Source: Desulfuromusa sp.
GTDB lineage: Bacteria > Desulfobacterota > Desulfuromonadia > Desulfuromonadales > Geopsychrobacteraceae
Length of the DNA stretch: 26,400 nucleotides
Reading direction: 5' to 3'
Assembly: GCA_029933365.1 (NCBI GenBank)
Contig: JAOZOH010000040.1
Location: 1 to 26,400, forward strand
The position numbers and the translations under genes are program-made. Of the stretch, positions 15,915 through 25,123 are shown piece after piece; the stretch's first letter is position 1, and every line of letters starts with the position of its first letter. The notes under the pieces are model-generated. The model was not told the origin of the DNA. It saw only the letters and a program-made list of their open reading frames with translations, and did no database searches.

Positions 15915-16199
15915 CGGGTTAGTAACCCAAGAGGTCGCGGGGTTGCGCCCCCGCCCGGCGCCTTACTCTTTTGTACACCACAAAAGAGTAAGCAGAAAAA
16001 GGTGCCCGAACTCCTTGCCCTCCAGGTTCCCGTAACGGAGCATTCGCTTTGAGGAGCGGCAAAAACTCGCTTCGCTCAAACATTTTCCGCTCTATTTCTC
16101 AAAACTGCTGCTCCATTCCGGCTGCGTCACACGGGAAAGGGTTTTTCAAGATCGAAGTCAAAATATCTAAGCCAGTGCTATTCATGCAGCCCTCCAGAT
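15915..16199. repeat. Gene-free stretch with nested inverted repeats
   Basis: No gene is visible here. A perfect 12-bp hairpin (TTACTCTTTTGT, 15963-15974, with 15980-15991) is followed by a nested set of paired blocks: TTCCCGT 16027-16033 with ACGGGAA 16131-16137, GGAGCA 16037-16042 with TGCTCC 16109-16114, and GAGCGG 16054-16059 with CCGCTC 16087-16092. A small GGGTT/AACCC hairpin lies at 15916-15928. The whole looks like dispersed intergenic repeat DNA; the section 16140-16199 shows nothing further. It separates the M16 gene from the convergent sigma-54 activator gene and may serve both as a terminator region. Confidence 0.55.
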
Positions 16200-19019
16200 T
16201 CAATTAATTCGAATCGTTTTATAAAGAAAATTTTTGAAGCGGTAAAAATTCTTTTTCTCTTCAGCTGAATTATCTGCCGGATCACAAGCGGACAATAATC
16301 GTGCTAGTTTTGGCATGTTGGTCGCCCCTTCAGCGCGAGCTTTTTCAATCAGCTTTATCACAACTTCACGGGTTAGTTCCTGCGCACCATAGGGCTGATA
16401 AATCGCCTCCCAGAAATCATGCTGACCTTCCAGGATTCTCTTTAATATATCTTCAGCCAGTTGCCCTGCAAGAATCATTTTACTGGGTTCTAAGGTGTCA
16501 ATATGACCGCTGCTTTGTGGTTGAATAGCCCTTTCAATATCATTCACGTGAATCGTTTTGCTTTGGCTAAACAACATGGCCCGCAGCAGGGTGCTGCGCA
16601 ACTCCCGGATATTTCCGGTATAGTGGTGGCGCTTCAGGAGGTTTTTAGCTTCTAGAGTGAGTATTGGGGTGCTTTCTGACTGCTGTTCCGGTTGACGGTA
16701 AGCCTGAAATAATCGACCAAGAAAGTGAACTGCAAGATCCGGGATATCTTCGCGACGCTGATTCAACGAAGGGACTTCGATAATCAATTCTGATAATCGA
16801 TGGTAAAGGTCTTCACGGAACGATCCTGCGGCAATCAGCTGGCGCAGGTCACGGTTGGTTCCGGCAACCAGCAAAACCTGGGAATGACGGGTGATGTTTT
16901 CTCCCAGCCGGACAAATTCGCCGCTGTCCAGAAACCGCAAGAGTTGAACTTGGGTTTTTGGATCGGCATCGCCGATTTCATCAAGAAAAACCACGCCGCC
17001 GTGAGCTTCTTCAAAAATGCCACGCCGGTCACTGTGTGCGCCGGTAAAGGCTCCACGCTTATGTCCGAATAACTCTGAATAGGTCAGCTCGCCACTGTAG
17101 GCGGCAATATTGGTTTTTTTTAGCGGCAGGGTTCCCTGCGAGGGTAAGCGTTCCCGGTAAATTTGATTGAGTTGGGTGAATAAGTTATTAAACAGGAATT
17201 CCTTTCCCGCCCCGGTTTCCCCAGTTATCAGAATAGAGGGGAGCCCAAGAAACTCACCCTGATCCGGCATTTTTTGTTTTTTCCATTGAACTATTCGTTG
17301 GCACAATGGTGGGCTGATTTTTTGAATCGTATCAATAAGCTCCTGAGCTTTTGTCGAGTTGCCAATGATGTTGCCCAGTCGGTACGAGGTAATACTTGGA
17401 TCTTTGTAGTCGACGTCCTGGCGGAGCCGATCGATTTCACTGGTTAATTGCTCTATTTTTTGCAGGATAGCCAGGTGATGACCAATCATCCGCTCGATAA
17501 TCAGCAGAATCCGTCTGTGTTCATTGGTAAAATAGTGTGGACGTAGGCTATCCAGGCAAATAACGGCCAGGACTTCACCATCGTGAATGATCGGGACAGC
17601 AATTTCACTGCGGATCGCTTCGGTAACCGGTTGATAAAAACCGTCGTTATTTTCTATGTCCAGACTATCAACCAGAATTTCTGCTTTTGCGGTTGTTGCC
17701 GCTAGCCCCGAGAGGCTTCTCTCTTCGGGTGGAAGTTCTTGACCCCCCACCCTGAGGGGGGGGATATATTGCTTGAGCCATTCTCGATTTTTTGCCCCGA
17801 TCAAATTTCCCTGAGTGTCCTCAACTAGTAGCCAGCGCTCCCCTTCATGCTCGCGGATCAGGGCAATACTGCCGGTATCTGCACCGATCAACTGAGTTGC
17901 TTTGGAAAGAACCCGGTGTAAAAATGGTTTCAAACTGTCATTGGATTGCTGCAGTAAATCTCGAATTTCTGAAAGAACCTGCACTTCAAGGTGTTCATCA
18001 CCAATTTCCTGTACCACTCGTTGTGCCATTTCAGCATGAGCATCAAGAAGATCACGCTCAAGAGGACTGAACTGGTAGCGCTCTTTGGTGTAATAATTGA
18101 CCAGACAAATGACCCGGCGGGTGCGCTTGTCATAGCGCGGAACCATGTAGAGTGATTTTAGCCCAAGTTCATCGGTTAGATAGGGTTTTTGCAGGGTTTC
18201 TGCTGCAAGGTCAGAAATATAAAGCGGTGCCAGCAAGCTGTCGTCAACAATAACTCCGGCACGGTCAATAAAACGGGAGAGTAAAGATTCCCCCGGGCTC
18301 AGGTTGATTAGTTTTTCCTCTTCATAGAGTTTTCTTGCTTCCCGTTCCTTGGAATAGGAAGCGAGAATCTGCAGAGTACGCTCACCATCGACTGCGGATG
18401 GAATCGGGATCAATACAGAGGCCAAGGCAACCTGCTTGACCAGTTGTGCCGCAGATTTTACCATGAAGAGAGCCGCTTCGCGCTTTTTCGCTTCATCAAC
18501 GTGTCGAGCCAGGAGTAGCTGCTGGTGATATTTGCGGGCCCGATTCAGCATCGGGGCGGTTTCAATCAGTAATTTGCGGATCCAATGCAGCCGCTCTGCA
18601 GAGGGGAACTGACTTGGTTTTGTTCGATCAAGGCACAGAACACCAATGGAACGTCCCAGTTGGGTAATTGGCAGAAGATAGCTGGATTTAGCTTTGCGAT
18701 TTCCTGTCACTAAAGGGAAATCTTGTGGATGTTGTGACAGATCATTGACAGCCAGTTCCTGTTTCTGTTGGTAGACTTGTGAAATCAAAAAGTCACTGTT
18801 GTTGATTGGGGAGGAAGTATTCTGCAAGTGAAGAGTGTCTGCTGCACAAGTAAGGGCTCCCACGGTTAAATCTTCCAGATAGACGCGGCAATTTCCCTCG
18901 CCTGCAAGTATTTGTATCCCCTCTATAAGCTTGTATAGGATCTCCTCTAAATTTTCTTTGCCAAACTCCTGTATCTCACCAATGATCCGTTTGATTTGCT
19001 GTGCTGCAGGCTGTTCCAT
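16200..19019 (-). CDS. GAF-domain sigma-54-dependent transcriptional activator
   Basis: The 939-residue protein is a bacterial enhancer-binding activator. Residues 1 to about 540 hold what look like three GAF-type sensor domains (about 20-170, 190-340, 365-520) linked by helices. The AAA+ domain follows: Walker A GETGAGKE near 596, the sigma-54-contacting GAFTGA near 656, Walker B GGVVFLDEIGD near 674, and YTGNIREL toward its end. These motifs are intact, so it should open sigma-54 promoters. Two points are unusual: an insertion of about 20 residues before Walker A, and a C-terminus (NMPKLARLLSACDPA ... YRFKNFLYKT) that only loosely resembles a Fis helix-turn-helix. There is no receiver domain, so input is probably a small ligand or partner binding to the GAF domains. 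It is divergent from the HDOD kinase operon. Confidence 0.9.
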   Translation of the reverse strand: MEQPAAQQIKRIIGEIQEFGKENLEEILYKLIEGIQILAGEGNCRVYLEDLTVGALTCAADTLHLQNTSSPINNSDFLISQVYQQKQELAVNDLSQHPQDFPLVTGNRKAKSSYLLPITQLGRSIGVLCLDRTKPSQFPSAERLHWIRKLLIETAPMLNRARKYHQQLLLARHVDEAKKREAALFMVKSAAQLVKQVALASVLIPIPSAVDGERTLQILASYSKEREARKLYEEEKLINLSPGESLLSRFIDRAGVIVDDSLLAPLYISDLAAETLQKPYLTDELGLKSLYMVPRYDKRTRRVICLVNYYTKERYQFSPLERDLLDAHAEMAQRVVQEIGDEHLEVQVLSEIRDLLQQSNDSLKPFLHRVLSKATQLIGADTGSIALIREHEGERWLLVEDTQGNLIGAKNREWLKQYIPPLRVGGQELPPEERSLSGLAATTAKAEILVDSLDIENNDGFYQPVTEAIRSEIAVPIIHDGEVLAVICLDSLRPHYFTNEHRRILLIIERMIGHHLAILQKIEQLTSEIDRLRQDVDYKDPSITSYRLGNIIGNSTKAQELIDTIQKISPPLCQRIVQWKKQKMPDQGEFLGLPSILITGETGAGKEFLFNNLFTQLNQIYRERLPSQGTLPLKKTNIAAYSGELTYSELFGHKRGAFTGAHSDRRGIFEEAHGGVVFLDEIGDADPKTQVQLLRFLDSGEFVRLGENITRHSQVLLVAGTNRDLRQLIAAGSFREDLYHRLSELIIEVPSLNQRREDIPDLAVHFLGRLFQAYRQPEQQSESTPILTLEAKNLLKRHHYTGNIRELRSTLLRAMLFSQSKTIHVNDIERAIQPQSSGHIDTLEPSKMILAGQLAEDILKRILEGQHDFWEAIYQPYGAQELTREVVIKLIEKARAEGATNMPKLARLLSACDPADNSAEEKKNFYRFKNFLYKTIRIN

Positions 19020-19056
19020 ATTGTCCTCTTAAATTGAGTATTATTTTACTCACTTG

Positions 19057-19085
19057 AGAATATGAGAATTTACTGTGATTGTCAA
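19057..19085 (-). promoter_or_regulatory. Sigma-70-like promoter for the sigma-54 activator gene
   Basis: On the minus strand a perfect TTGACA (19080-19085) and TATTCT (19057-19062) are 17 bp apart, just upstream of the start codon at 19019. An AGAGGA ribosome binding site lies between promoter and ATG. Confidence 0.6.
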
Positions 19086-19121
19086 AAAAAATCATTAGTG
19101 TTGAAAATAAATAAAGTCCAG

Positions 19122-19418
19122 TAGTTTTAAATAGTTACCATTTAAAACTATAATTTAGTCAACTATAGTTAAAAACATGTTCTCTTACTTTTGGCAAGTT
19201 TTTTTACATCAATAGGATTTTATCATTATTCTTTTCAACAGGTTAGCTCCATGTGATTAAATGATTTGTCTTTGAAATTTTTATCTTTAGGAGATATTTA
19301 TTAGTTGTGAAGATACTAAATATTATCTAACCTATTGAATATTATGGAGTTTTGTCGATAAATGGCTTGCTGAAAAAATGGATTTGACCGATAATGACCG
19401 ACTACACTGACTATAGTT
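19122..19418. promoter_or_regulatory. AT-rich divergent spacer with palindromes
   Basis: The 462-bp gap 19020-19481 has no gene. It holds an 11-bp perfect inverted repeat, TAGTTTTAAAT (19122-19132) with ATTTAAAACTA (19140-19150), 7 bp apart. It also holds a self-complementary AACTATAGTT (19161-19170), whose 9-mer ACTATAGTT recurs at 19410-19418 close to the HDOD gene. These could be operators for one or both divergent units. No convincing -24/-12 sigma-54 promoter was found, and no well-spaced sigma-70 promoter facing right. Confidence 0.4.
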
Positions 19419-19481
19419 GGGTTGATAATTGTTTCACACTTGGGTGTGTTTGTTTGGCGGGGGACAGGTTTGACGGGTGAT

Positions 19482-21554
19482 ATGGAAGCAGCTGTAAAAA
19501 TATTTTCAGGGCAGGACAGCACCGAACTGCTCTGTATGCCACATGTATTGGTGGATTTAATCGAGGGCTGTCTGGCGGGGAACAATCTTCAGGCTCTGGC
19601 GGATATAATTCTTCAGGATGCTCCCCTCGCGGCAAAAATTATTTTGGCTGCCAGTAAGACCAGTTCTAAACCGCTGGATCCACTTGAGCCTGTTTCAGCG
19701 GCTATCCAGCAGCTGGGAACCCCGATGTTAACTGGTATCGCTTTGCAGGCAGCCAGACAGGTTGTGCAACACAATTTCACCCCTCAGGAATTGTCTTTTC
19801 AGTATGGTCTGTGGTTTTCATCCCGAGTTGCCGGATTGTTTGCTCGCTGCCTGGCCCCATCGGTCAACTATCCTCATATTGAGGAGGCTCAGCTTAGTGG
19901 CTTGCTGCTTAATTTGGGGATCCATGCACTGTTTGTCCGTGAGGGTTCCAGCTATATTGAGTTGGATGTAAATCCCTGGAGCAGCGGAATCCAATCCCGT
20001 TTGGAAGATGCCAAATATAAGATTGATCATCTGCAAATTGCTGATAAGTTGATTGGAGAATGGCAGCTTGATTCATTTTTGACTGATGCCGTACGTTTTC
20101 TGCATGCCGATATTGCCGAGATTGAACAGAGTAATCCACTGCTGAAAATTGCTCGTCTGACCCAGCAATTTTGTCAGAGTCCCAAGCAGTTAATGGGTGA
20201 AACTGAGGTCCTGGCAGAGCGTTTATTTAATTTTAGTAAAAGTGAGATTGATTACCTGTTCGATTGGGTGAGTGGTCTATATCCCTCTTTTGGCACCAAC
20301 TTAAATGATTCGGTAAAACTTCAGGAAGAGATGTCAACTGCGCTTAATCGATTGACGGAATTAACCTTCATGTTGGCAGATCAAGAAGCTGCCCGCGCTC
20401 GCCTGGCAGGCGGAGAAAATCTTGAAGATCTGGTGCAGATTATACGAAACCTCTATCTGGAAAATAGTTCAGCAAACGATGTGATTTTCTTACTTCTTGA
20501 TCAGGAGAACTACCAGTTAACAGGTATTATGACGGCAAATCAACCGAGATTGATCGGTGAGTTGAAGATCCCCATGGCGATTGGATCCAGCTTGGTTTCT
20601 GCTGCTCTACTCAGTGGTACACCGGGCAATTCTTTTCAGCCGGTGCAGCCTCTCACTGTTACGGATCATCTGCTGTTGCGATTATGTAAAAGCCAAGGAA
20701 TCAGCTGTCAACCCTTCCGTTTGGAAGGTCGGGCATTGGGAGTTGCGGTTCTTGGTGTTGATTCAACACAGGAAATAGAGGAGTTGCAATCATTAAAAAT
20801 CAAGATGTTTGGTCAGGTGGTTGGTGCTGCTCTGTCGCGGATAGTGACGGATGCGCAAAAGCCTTTTAGTGAAGGAAACAGTCTGCTGCGGCGGGTCAGT
20901 CATGAGGTTAACAGTCCGCTGACCATTATTGGTAATTATGCTGGGGTTTTGAATCATCTGCTGCCGGATAAAGATAATCAGGATCTGACGGAATCAATAA
21001 AAAATGAAGTTCGACGGATTGATGATATTATCAATTACTATCTTAACCAGCAGGAGATTCCAGATTTTCCGGAACACAGTATTAATTTGAATCAGTTGGT
21101 GCAAGATACGGTCGATGCTTTAAATGATGCGGAGTTAAAACCACGACAGATTGTGACTAAATTTGATCTGCAAAGTAATTTGGATAAGGTGGCGACCAAT
21201 CCTGTTCTCATTAGACAGATTCTGGTCAATCTGCTTAAAAATGCTGCCGAGGCTGTCAGTGAAAGTGGCGTTATTCAACTGGTGACACGCGATGGCTATG
21301 CTGCTGATAGTGGTCGGTATGTTGAAATTATTGTTCAGGATAATGGTTCTGGAATTGCTCCTCAACTACAGGAAAAATTATTTCAGCCAGTTGTCAGTCC
21401 TAAAGGTGCTGGACACTCTGGTGTCGGCTTGAGTATTGTCAAGGGGATGGTGGATGATCTTGGCGGGCGGATCAGCTGCCACAGTTCGGCAGAATCTGGA
21501 ACAAGTTTTCACTTGCAGATCCCCTGTAACGAAGATCGATCTTTTGCTTCCTAG
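19482..21554 (+). CDS. HDOD-domain sensor histidine kinase
   Basis: A 690-residue cytoplasmic sensor kinase. An HDOD domain at about 10-210 shows the typical pattern: MPHVLVDLIEG, LADIILQDAPLAAKIILAAS, SAAIQQLGTPML. A GAF-like region follows at about 300-445. The C-terminal kinase has the phospho-acceptor H474 in VSHEVNSPLT, an N-box LLKNAAEAV near 584, a G1 box DNGSGIA near 619, and a G2-like GVGLSIVKGMVDDLGG. No membrane segment is evident, so the signal is internal. The start is uncertain: ATG at 19482, or TTG at 19470 with a good GGGGGA five bases upstream, or TTG at 19422. It is 8 bp from the response-regulator gene and is its likely partner. Confidence 0.88.
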   Translation: MEAAVKIFSGQDSTELLCMPHVLVDLIEGCLAGNNLQALADIILQDAPLAAKIILAASKTSSKPLDPLEPVSAAIQQLGTPMLTGIALQAARQVVQHNFTPQELSFQYGLWFSSRVAGLFARCLAPSVNYPHIEEAQLSGLLLNLGIHALFVREGSSYIELDVNPWSSGIQSRLEDAKYKIDHLQIADKLIGEWQLDSFLTDAVRFLHADIAEIEQSNPLLKIARLTQQFCQSPKQLMGETEVLAERLFNFSKSEIDYLFDWVSGLYPSFGTNLNDSVKLQEEMSTALNRLTELTFMLADQEAARARLAGGENLEDLVQIIRNLYLENSSANDVIFLLLDQENYQLTGIMTANQPRLIGELKIPMAIGSSLVSAALLSGTPGNSFQPVQPLTVTDHLLLRLCKSQGISCQPFRLEGRALGVAVLGVDSTQEIEELQSLKIKMFGQVVGAALSRIVTDAQKPFSEGNSLLRRVSHEVNSPLTIIGNYAGVLNHLLPDKDNQDLTESIKNEVRRIDDIINYYLNQQEIPDFPEHSINLNQLVQDTVDALNDAELKPRQIVTKFDLQSNLDKVATNPVLIRQILVNLLKNAAEAVSESGVIQLVTRDGYAADSGRYVEIIVQDNGSGIAPQLQEKLFQPVVSPKGAGHSGVGLSIVKGMVDDLGGRISCHSSAESGTSFHLQIPCNEDRSFAS

Positions 21555-21562
21555 GAGCCTCT

Positions 21563-23749
21563 GTGCAAAGTAAAATTGCTGATGACATCTTAGTTGCTAA
21601 AAAGAGTGATCAACCGCATATTTTGATTGTTGATGATCAGCTATCTTTATTGCTCAGTTTACAGGCTCTGTTGCAGATCAATGGTTATCGGGTGGAGCTG
21701 GCAAAAAGTGGCAGTGAGGCGATTACAAAATTGCAGGATGATGATTTTCAACTGTTGCTATTAGATCTGCAGATGCCAGGTATTGATGGGCTTGAGGTGC
21801 TGGAATTTGTTCGACAAGCTAAACTTGATCTGGAAACTATTGTTGTCAGTGGTGAAACCTCTTTTACTTCCATAAAAGATGCCATGCGGCTTGGTGCTTA
21901 CGATTTTATTCGCAAACCATACAATCCTGAGGAGTTACTGGCTACAGTCAGTCGGGGGATGGCACATTACCGACAGGAAAAGGAGACGCTGCAAACTGAG
22001 CACTCTTTGGGTGAATCGGAGCAGTTGCATCGGTTTATCGTCAATAACTCTCCTGACTTTATCTACATGCTTGATAGTCAAGGTGTGTTCACTTATGTCA
22101 ATGACGTTGTCGAGGAGTTGCTTGGTTATAAACGTTCTGAATTACTTGGTAGACATTTTTCATCAATAATCCATCCCCACAATGCCGCTGAAATACATAA
22201 TTTTTTCAGTGAACAACGCGCTGGAGATCGAGCAACTCGAAGTATTGAGATCCGGTTGTTGGTCAATCAATCGAGCGAACGGGTGGAATCTCTGGACAAC
22301 TCTGAATTAATTGTCGAACTGAATGCGATGGGGATCTATGAAGAGACAGAAGCTGGTAAAAAGGTATTTATAGGGACTTTGGGGAGTGCCAGGGATATTT
22401 CCGAGCGTAAAAGTTCTGAAGAACATATCAGCCATCAAGCCTACCATGATCTGTTGACCCAGTTACCCAATCGTATTTTGTTTGATGATAGAATGAAGCA
22501 GACATTTGCCCATGCGCATCGAAGTGGCCAGAAATTTGCCATGTTGTTTATGGATCTGGATCGCTTCAAGCTGATCAATGATACTCTCGGCCATGTTATG
22601 GGAGATCTGGTTCTGCAACAGATTTCCGAACGTATCCTCAGTTGTCTTCGTGCAGAGGATACACTGGCTCGATTTGGTGGTGATGAGTTTTGCTTGTTGC
22701 TACCCGATATTCCTAGTAAAGAGAGTGTCGCATCGGTCGCAGAAAAAATTCTCAAAGCGGTACGACATCCGTTTAGTATCAACAAGCACGAACTTTATTT
22801 GAGCTTGAGTCTGGGTATTGCAATCTACCCGGATGCGGGGAAAACCGGGGAAGCCTTGCTGCAAAGTGCTGACATTGCGATGTATCACGTCAAAGCGAAT
22901 GGAAAAGACGGATATTGCTTTTACACCGACACCATGGACAGTAATTCCAGCTTTTTATCAGTTGAGCGGGATATGCACGCTGCATTAGAAAAAAAACAGT
23001 TTCAGGTCTTTTTTCAGCCTAAGGTTGACCCTTTCAGCCATAAGATTGTCGGGATGGAAGCGTTGTTGCGCTGGCAGCACCCTGAGCGGGGACTGCTCTA
23101 CCCCGAAGACTTTATTACTGTGGCGGAATCATCCAAACTGATGATTCCGATTGGTGCCTGGGTGTTGCGCCGCGTCTGCGAAGAAGTTGTGCGTTGGCAA
23201 AAACAAGGTTTACCGCCGCTCAAGGTTTCATTGAATATCTCTGTGGTACAGCTTCAACAGGTTGATTTTGTCGAGAAATTTATCCGAACTTTGCAGGAAT
23301 TCAAGCTTCAAGCAGATCTTTTTGCAATTGAAATTACCGAGTATAGCTTAAATAGTGGCGAACAGGATGTGGTAAAAAGGCTCAGGGAATTAAGTGATTA
23401 TGGGGTTTCTGTAACCATTGATGGCTTTGGGCGAGGTCATTCCTCACTCAGTTATTTACAGAACTTCCCCGTTGATACTTTAAAGATTGATCGATCTTTT
23501 GTTCGTGAGATTGAGGAAGGTCAGAATCAAACCTGTATAGCTGATGGCATTGCGATGATGGCAAAAGGTTTGCACCTGAATGTGGTAGGGGCAGGGGTTG
23601 AAAATCTTCATCAACTGGATTATTTGCGCAATCTGGGGTGCCATGAAGTTCAGGGCTATCTGTACAGTGAGGCGATTTCTGCTCAAGAGACACTGAATTT
23701 GCTGGAAAATCGACCGAGCGAAGGGCCACATTTTACCCTGCCGCATTAA
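21563..23749 (+). CDS. REC-PAS-GGDEF-EAL response regulator
   Basis: A 728-residue cyclic-di-GMP turnover protein. The receiver domain (about 14-130) has the phospho-acceptor D68 in LLDLQMPG and the conserved S and K (VVSGET, RKPYNP). A PAS domain spans about 155-275. The GGDEF domain (about 290-455) is intact: RFGGDEF with GGDEF at 372-376 and an inhibitory RxxD site (R363-D366) five residues before the motif. The EAL domain (about 480-725) keeps EALLRW (E499), NIS, EITE and LKID, but the DDFG motif reads D620-G621-F-G, and the usual AEGVE reads GAGVE with A677 in the Glu position. Diguanylate cyclase activity is therefore likely; phosphodiesterase activity is doubtful. It starts with GTG, with AGGAG five bases upstream, and forms an operon with the HDOD kinase. 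Confidence 0.92.
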   Translation: MQSKIADDILVAKKSDQPHILIVDDQLSLLLSLQALLQINGYRVELAKSGSEAITKLQDDDFQLLLLDLQMPGIDGLEVLEFVRQAKLDLETIVVSGETSFTSIKDAMRLGAYDFIRKPYNPEELLATVSRGMAHYRQEKETLQTEHSLGESEQLHRFIVNNSPDFIYMLDSQGVFTYVNDVVEELLGYKRSELLGRHFSSIIHPHNAAEIHNFFSEQRAGDRATRSIEIRLLVNQSSERVESLDNSELIVELNAMGIYEETEAGKKVFIGTLGSARDISERKSSEEHISHQAYHDLLTQLPNRILFDDRMKQTFAHAHRSGQKFAMLFMDLDRFKLINDTLGHVMGDLVLQQISERILSCLRAEDTLARFGGDEFCLLLPDIPSKESVASVAEKILKAVRHPFSINKHELYLSLSLGIAIYPDAGKTGEALLQSADIAMYHVKANGKDGYCFYTDTMDSNSSFLSVERDMHAALEKKQFQVFFQPKVDPFSHKIVGMEALLRWQHPERGLLYPEDFITVAESSKLMIPIGAWVLRRVCEEVVRWQKQGLPPLKVSLNISVVQLQQVDFVEKFIRTLQEFKLQADLFAIEITEYSLNSGEQDVVKRLRELSDYGVSVTIDGFGRGHSSLSYLQNFPVDTLKIDRSFVREIEEGQNQTCIADGIAMMAKGLHLNVVGAGVENLHQLDYLRNLGCHEVQGYLYSEAISAQETLNLLENRPSEGPHFTLPH

Positions 23750-23857
23750 GTCCAATTCCTTCTCCTTAAAAAATAACAGACGCATAGCCCTTCCCTGTGT
23801 TATGACCTATTTCTAGGAACCAAAATCCCAATATTATCATTGAACAGGAGTCGTAAA

Positions 23858-25060
23858 ATGCAACAGCGTGAATATGTTGGATTGGAAGATCAATATGGAG
23901 CTCACAATTACAAGCCGCTGGATGTTGTTCTGTCGCGGGGCAAAGGTGTCTGGGTTTGGGATGTCGATGGCAACAAATATCTCGATTGCCTGGCTGCCTA
24001 TTCGGCTGTGAACCAGGGACACTGCCATCCTAAAATTATGCAGGCAATGATGGCTCAGGCCGAAAAACTCACCTTGACATCACGGGCTTTTCGTAATGAC
24101 CAGCTTGGTCCTTTCTATAAAGAACTCTGTGAATTGACCCATTCACATAAAGTCCTGCCGATGAACAGTGGCGCCGAAGCCGTGGAAACCGCGATTAAAA
24201 CCGTCCGTAAATGGGGTTACACAGTCAAAGGGGTGGCAGAAAATCAGGCGGAAATCATTGTTTGTGACAATAATTTCCATGGCAGAACCATCAGCATTGT
24301 CAGTTTCAGTACCGATGAGAATGCCAGAGCTGGGTTTGGTCCCTTTACCCCGGGGTTCAAGTGTGTCCCCTTTGGTGATGCAGCAGCTTTTGAAGCAGCA
24401 ATTACTGAGAATACAGTCGCTTTTCTGGTGGAACCAATTCAGGGAGAAGCTGGAGTAATGATTCCACCTGATGGCTATCTGAAGGCAGCTCGAGAAATTT
24501 GTGACCGACACAATATTGTCCTGATTCTGGATGAAATTCAAACTGGCCTGGGGCGGACGGGAAAATTATTGACCGAGGAGTACGAGGGTATTGAAGCCGA
24601 TTTAACCATTATCGGCAAAGCTCTGTCGGGGGGGTATTATCCTGTCTCTGCCGTATTATCGAATACCGAGGTGATGGATGTCCTACAACCGGGTGAGCAT
24701 GGCAGCACCTTTGGTGGTAATCCTCTGGCGTGCGCGGTGGCACGGGCAGCACTGCAGGTGTTGTTTGAAGAAAAAATGATCGAAAATTCCTACCAGCAGG
24801 GTGGGTATTTTCTTGATGAATTGAAAAAAATATCCCACCCTCACATCAAAGAGGTGCGGGGGCGTGGATTGATGCTGGCGATTGAATTTCATCCTGAAGT
24901 GGGTGGCGCACGCGCCTATTGTAATAAACTGAAAGAGCACGGTATCCTAGCCAAAGACACCCATGAAAATATTGTCCGCTTTGCTCCGCCGTTGGTGATT
25001 CAGCGTGAAGAGGTAGATATGATTTTAGATGCTATTAACAAAGTGTTACCCGTGTCCTGA
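23858..25060 (+). CDS. rocD: Ornithine aminotransferase
   Basis: This is a PLP-dependent class III aminotransferase of 400 residues, the length of bacterial ornithine-oxo-acid aminotransferases. It converts ornithine and 2-oxoglutarate to glutamate semialdehyde and glutamate, linking arginine/ornithine to proline and glutamate. The PLP lysine is K254 in [15 protein letters not shown], and the cofactor Asp lies in [14 protein letters not shown]. Features typical of this branch are [23 protein letters not shown] at the start, [15 protein letters not shown] and [13 protein letters not shown]. The ATG at 23858 follows AGGAG by 7 bp; a TTG at 23840 is not needed. No arginine or proline gene is adjacent. 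A terminator follows. N-acetylornithine or another omega-amino acid as substrate is less likely but not excluded. Confidence 0.9.
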   Translation: MQQREYVGLEDQYGAHNYKPLDVVLSRGKGVWVWDVDGNKYLDCLAAYSAVNQGHCHPKIMQAMMAQAEKLTLTSRAFRNDQLGPFYKELCELTHSHKVLPMNSGAEAVETAIKTVRKWGYTVKGVAENQAEIIVCDNNFHGRTISIVSFSTDENARAGFGPFTPGFKCVPFGDAAAFEAAITENTVAFLVEPIQGEAGVMIPPDGYLKAAREICDRHNIVLILDEIQTGLGRTGKLLTEEYEGIEADLTIIGKALSGGYYPVSAVLSNTEVMDVLQPGEHGSTFGGNPLACAVARAALQVLFEEKMIENSYQQGGYFLDELKKISHPHIKEVRGRGLMLAIEFHPEVGGARAYCNKLKEHGILAKDTHENIVRFAPPLVIQREEVDMILDAINKVLPVS

Positions 25061-25084
25061 CAGCTTCAAAATATCGTTGGGCTT

Positions 25085-25118
25085 CTCCCTCGTAGGAAAC
25101 TGCGAGGGAGTTTGTCTT
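25085..25118 (+). terminator. Rho-independent terminator of rocD
   Basis: CTCCCTCG (25085-25092) pairs perfectly with CGAGGGAG (25103-25110), with an additional AG/CT pair in the loop, and is followed by TTTGTCTT. It lies 24 bp after the rocD stop and just before the end of the convergent TetR gene. Confidence 0.85.
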
Positions 25119-25123
25119 GGGAA

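Noticed and set aside
19190..19215. TTGGCAAG followed by a T-run as a possible sigma-54 promoter
   Set aside because: The GG element is present, but no GC dinucleotide follows at the required 10-bp spacing, so it does not fit -24/-12.
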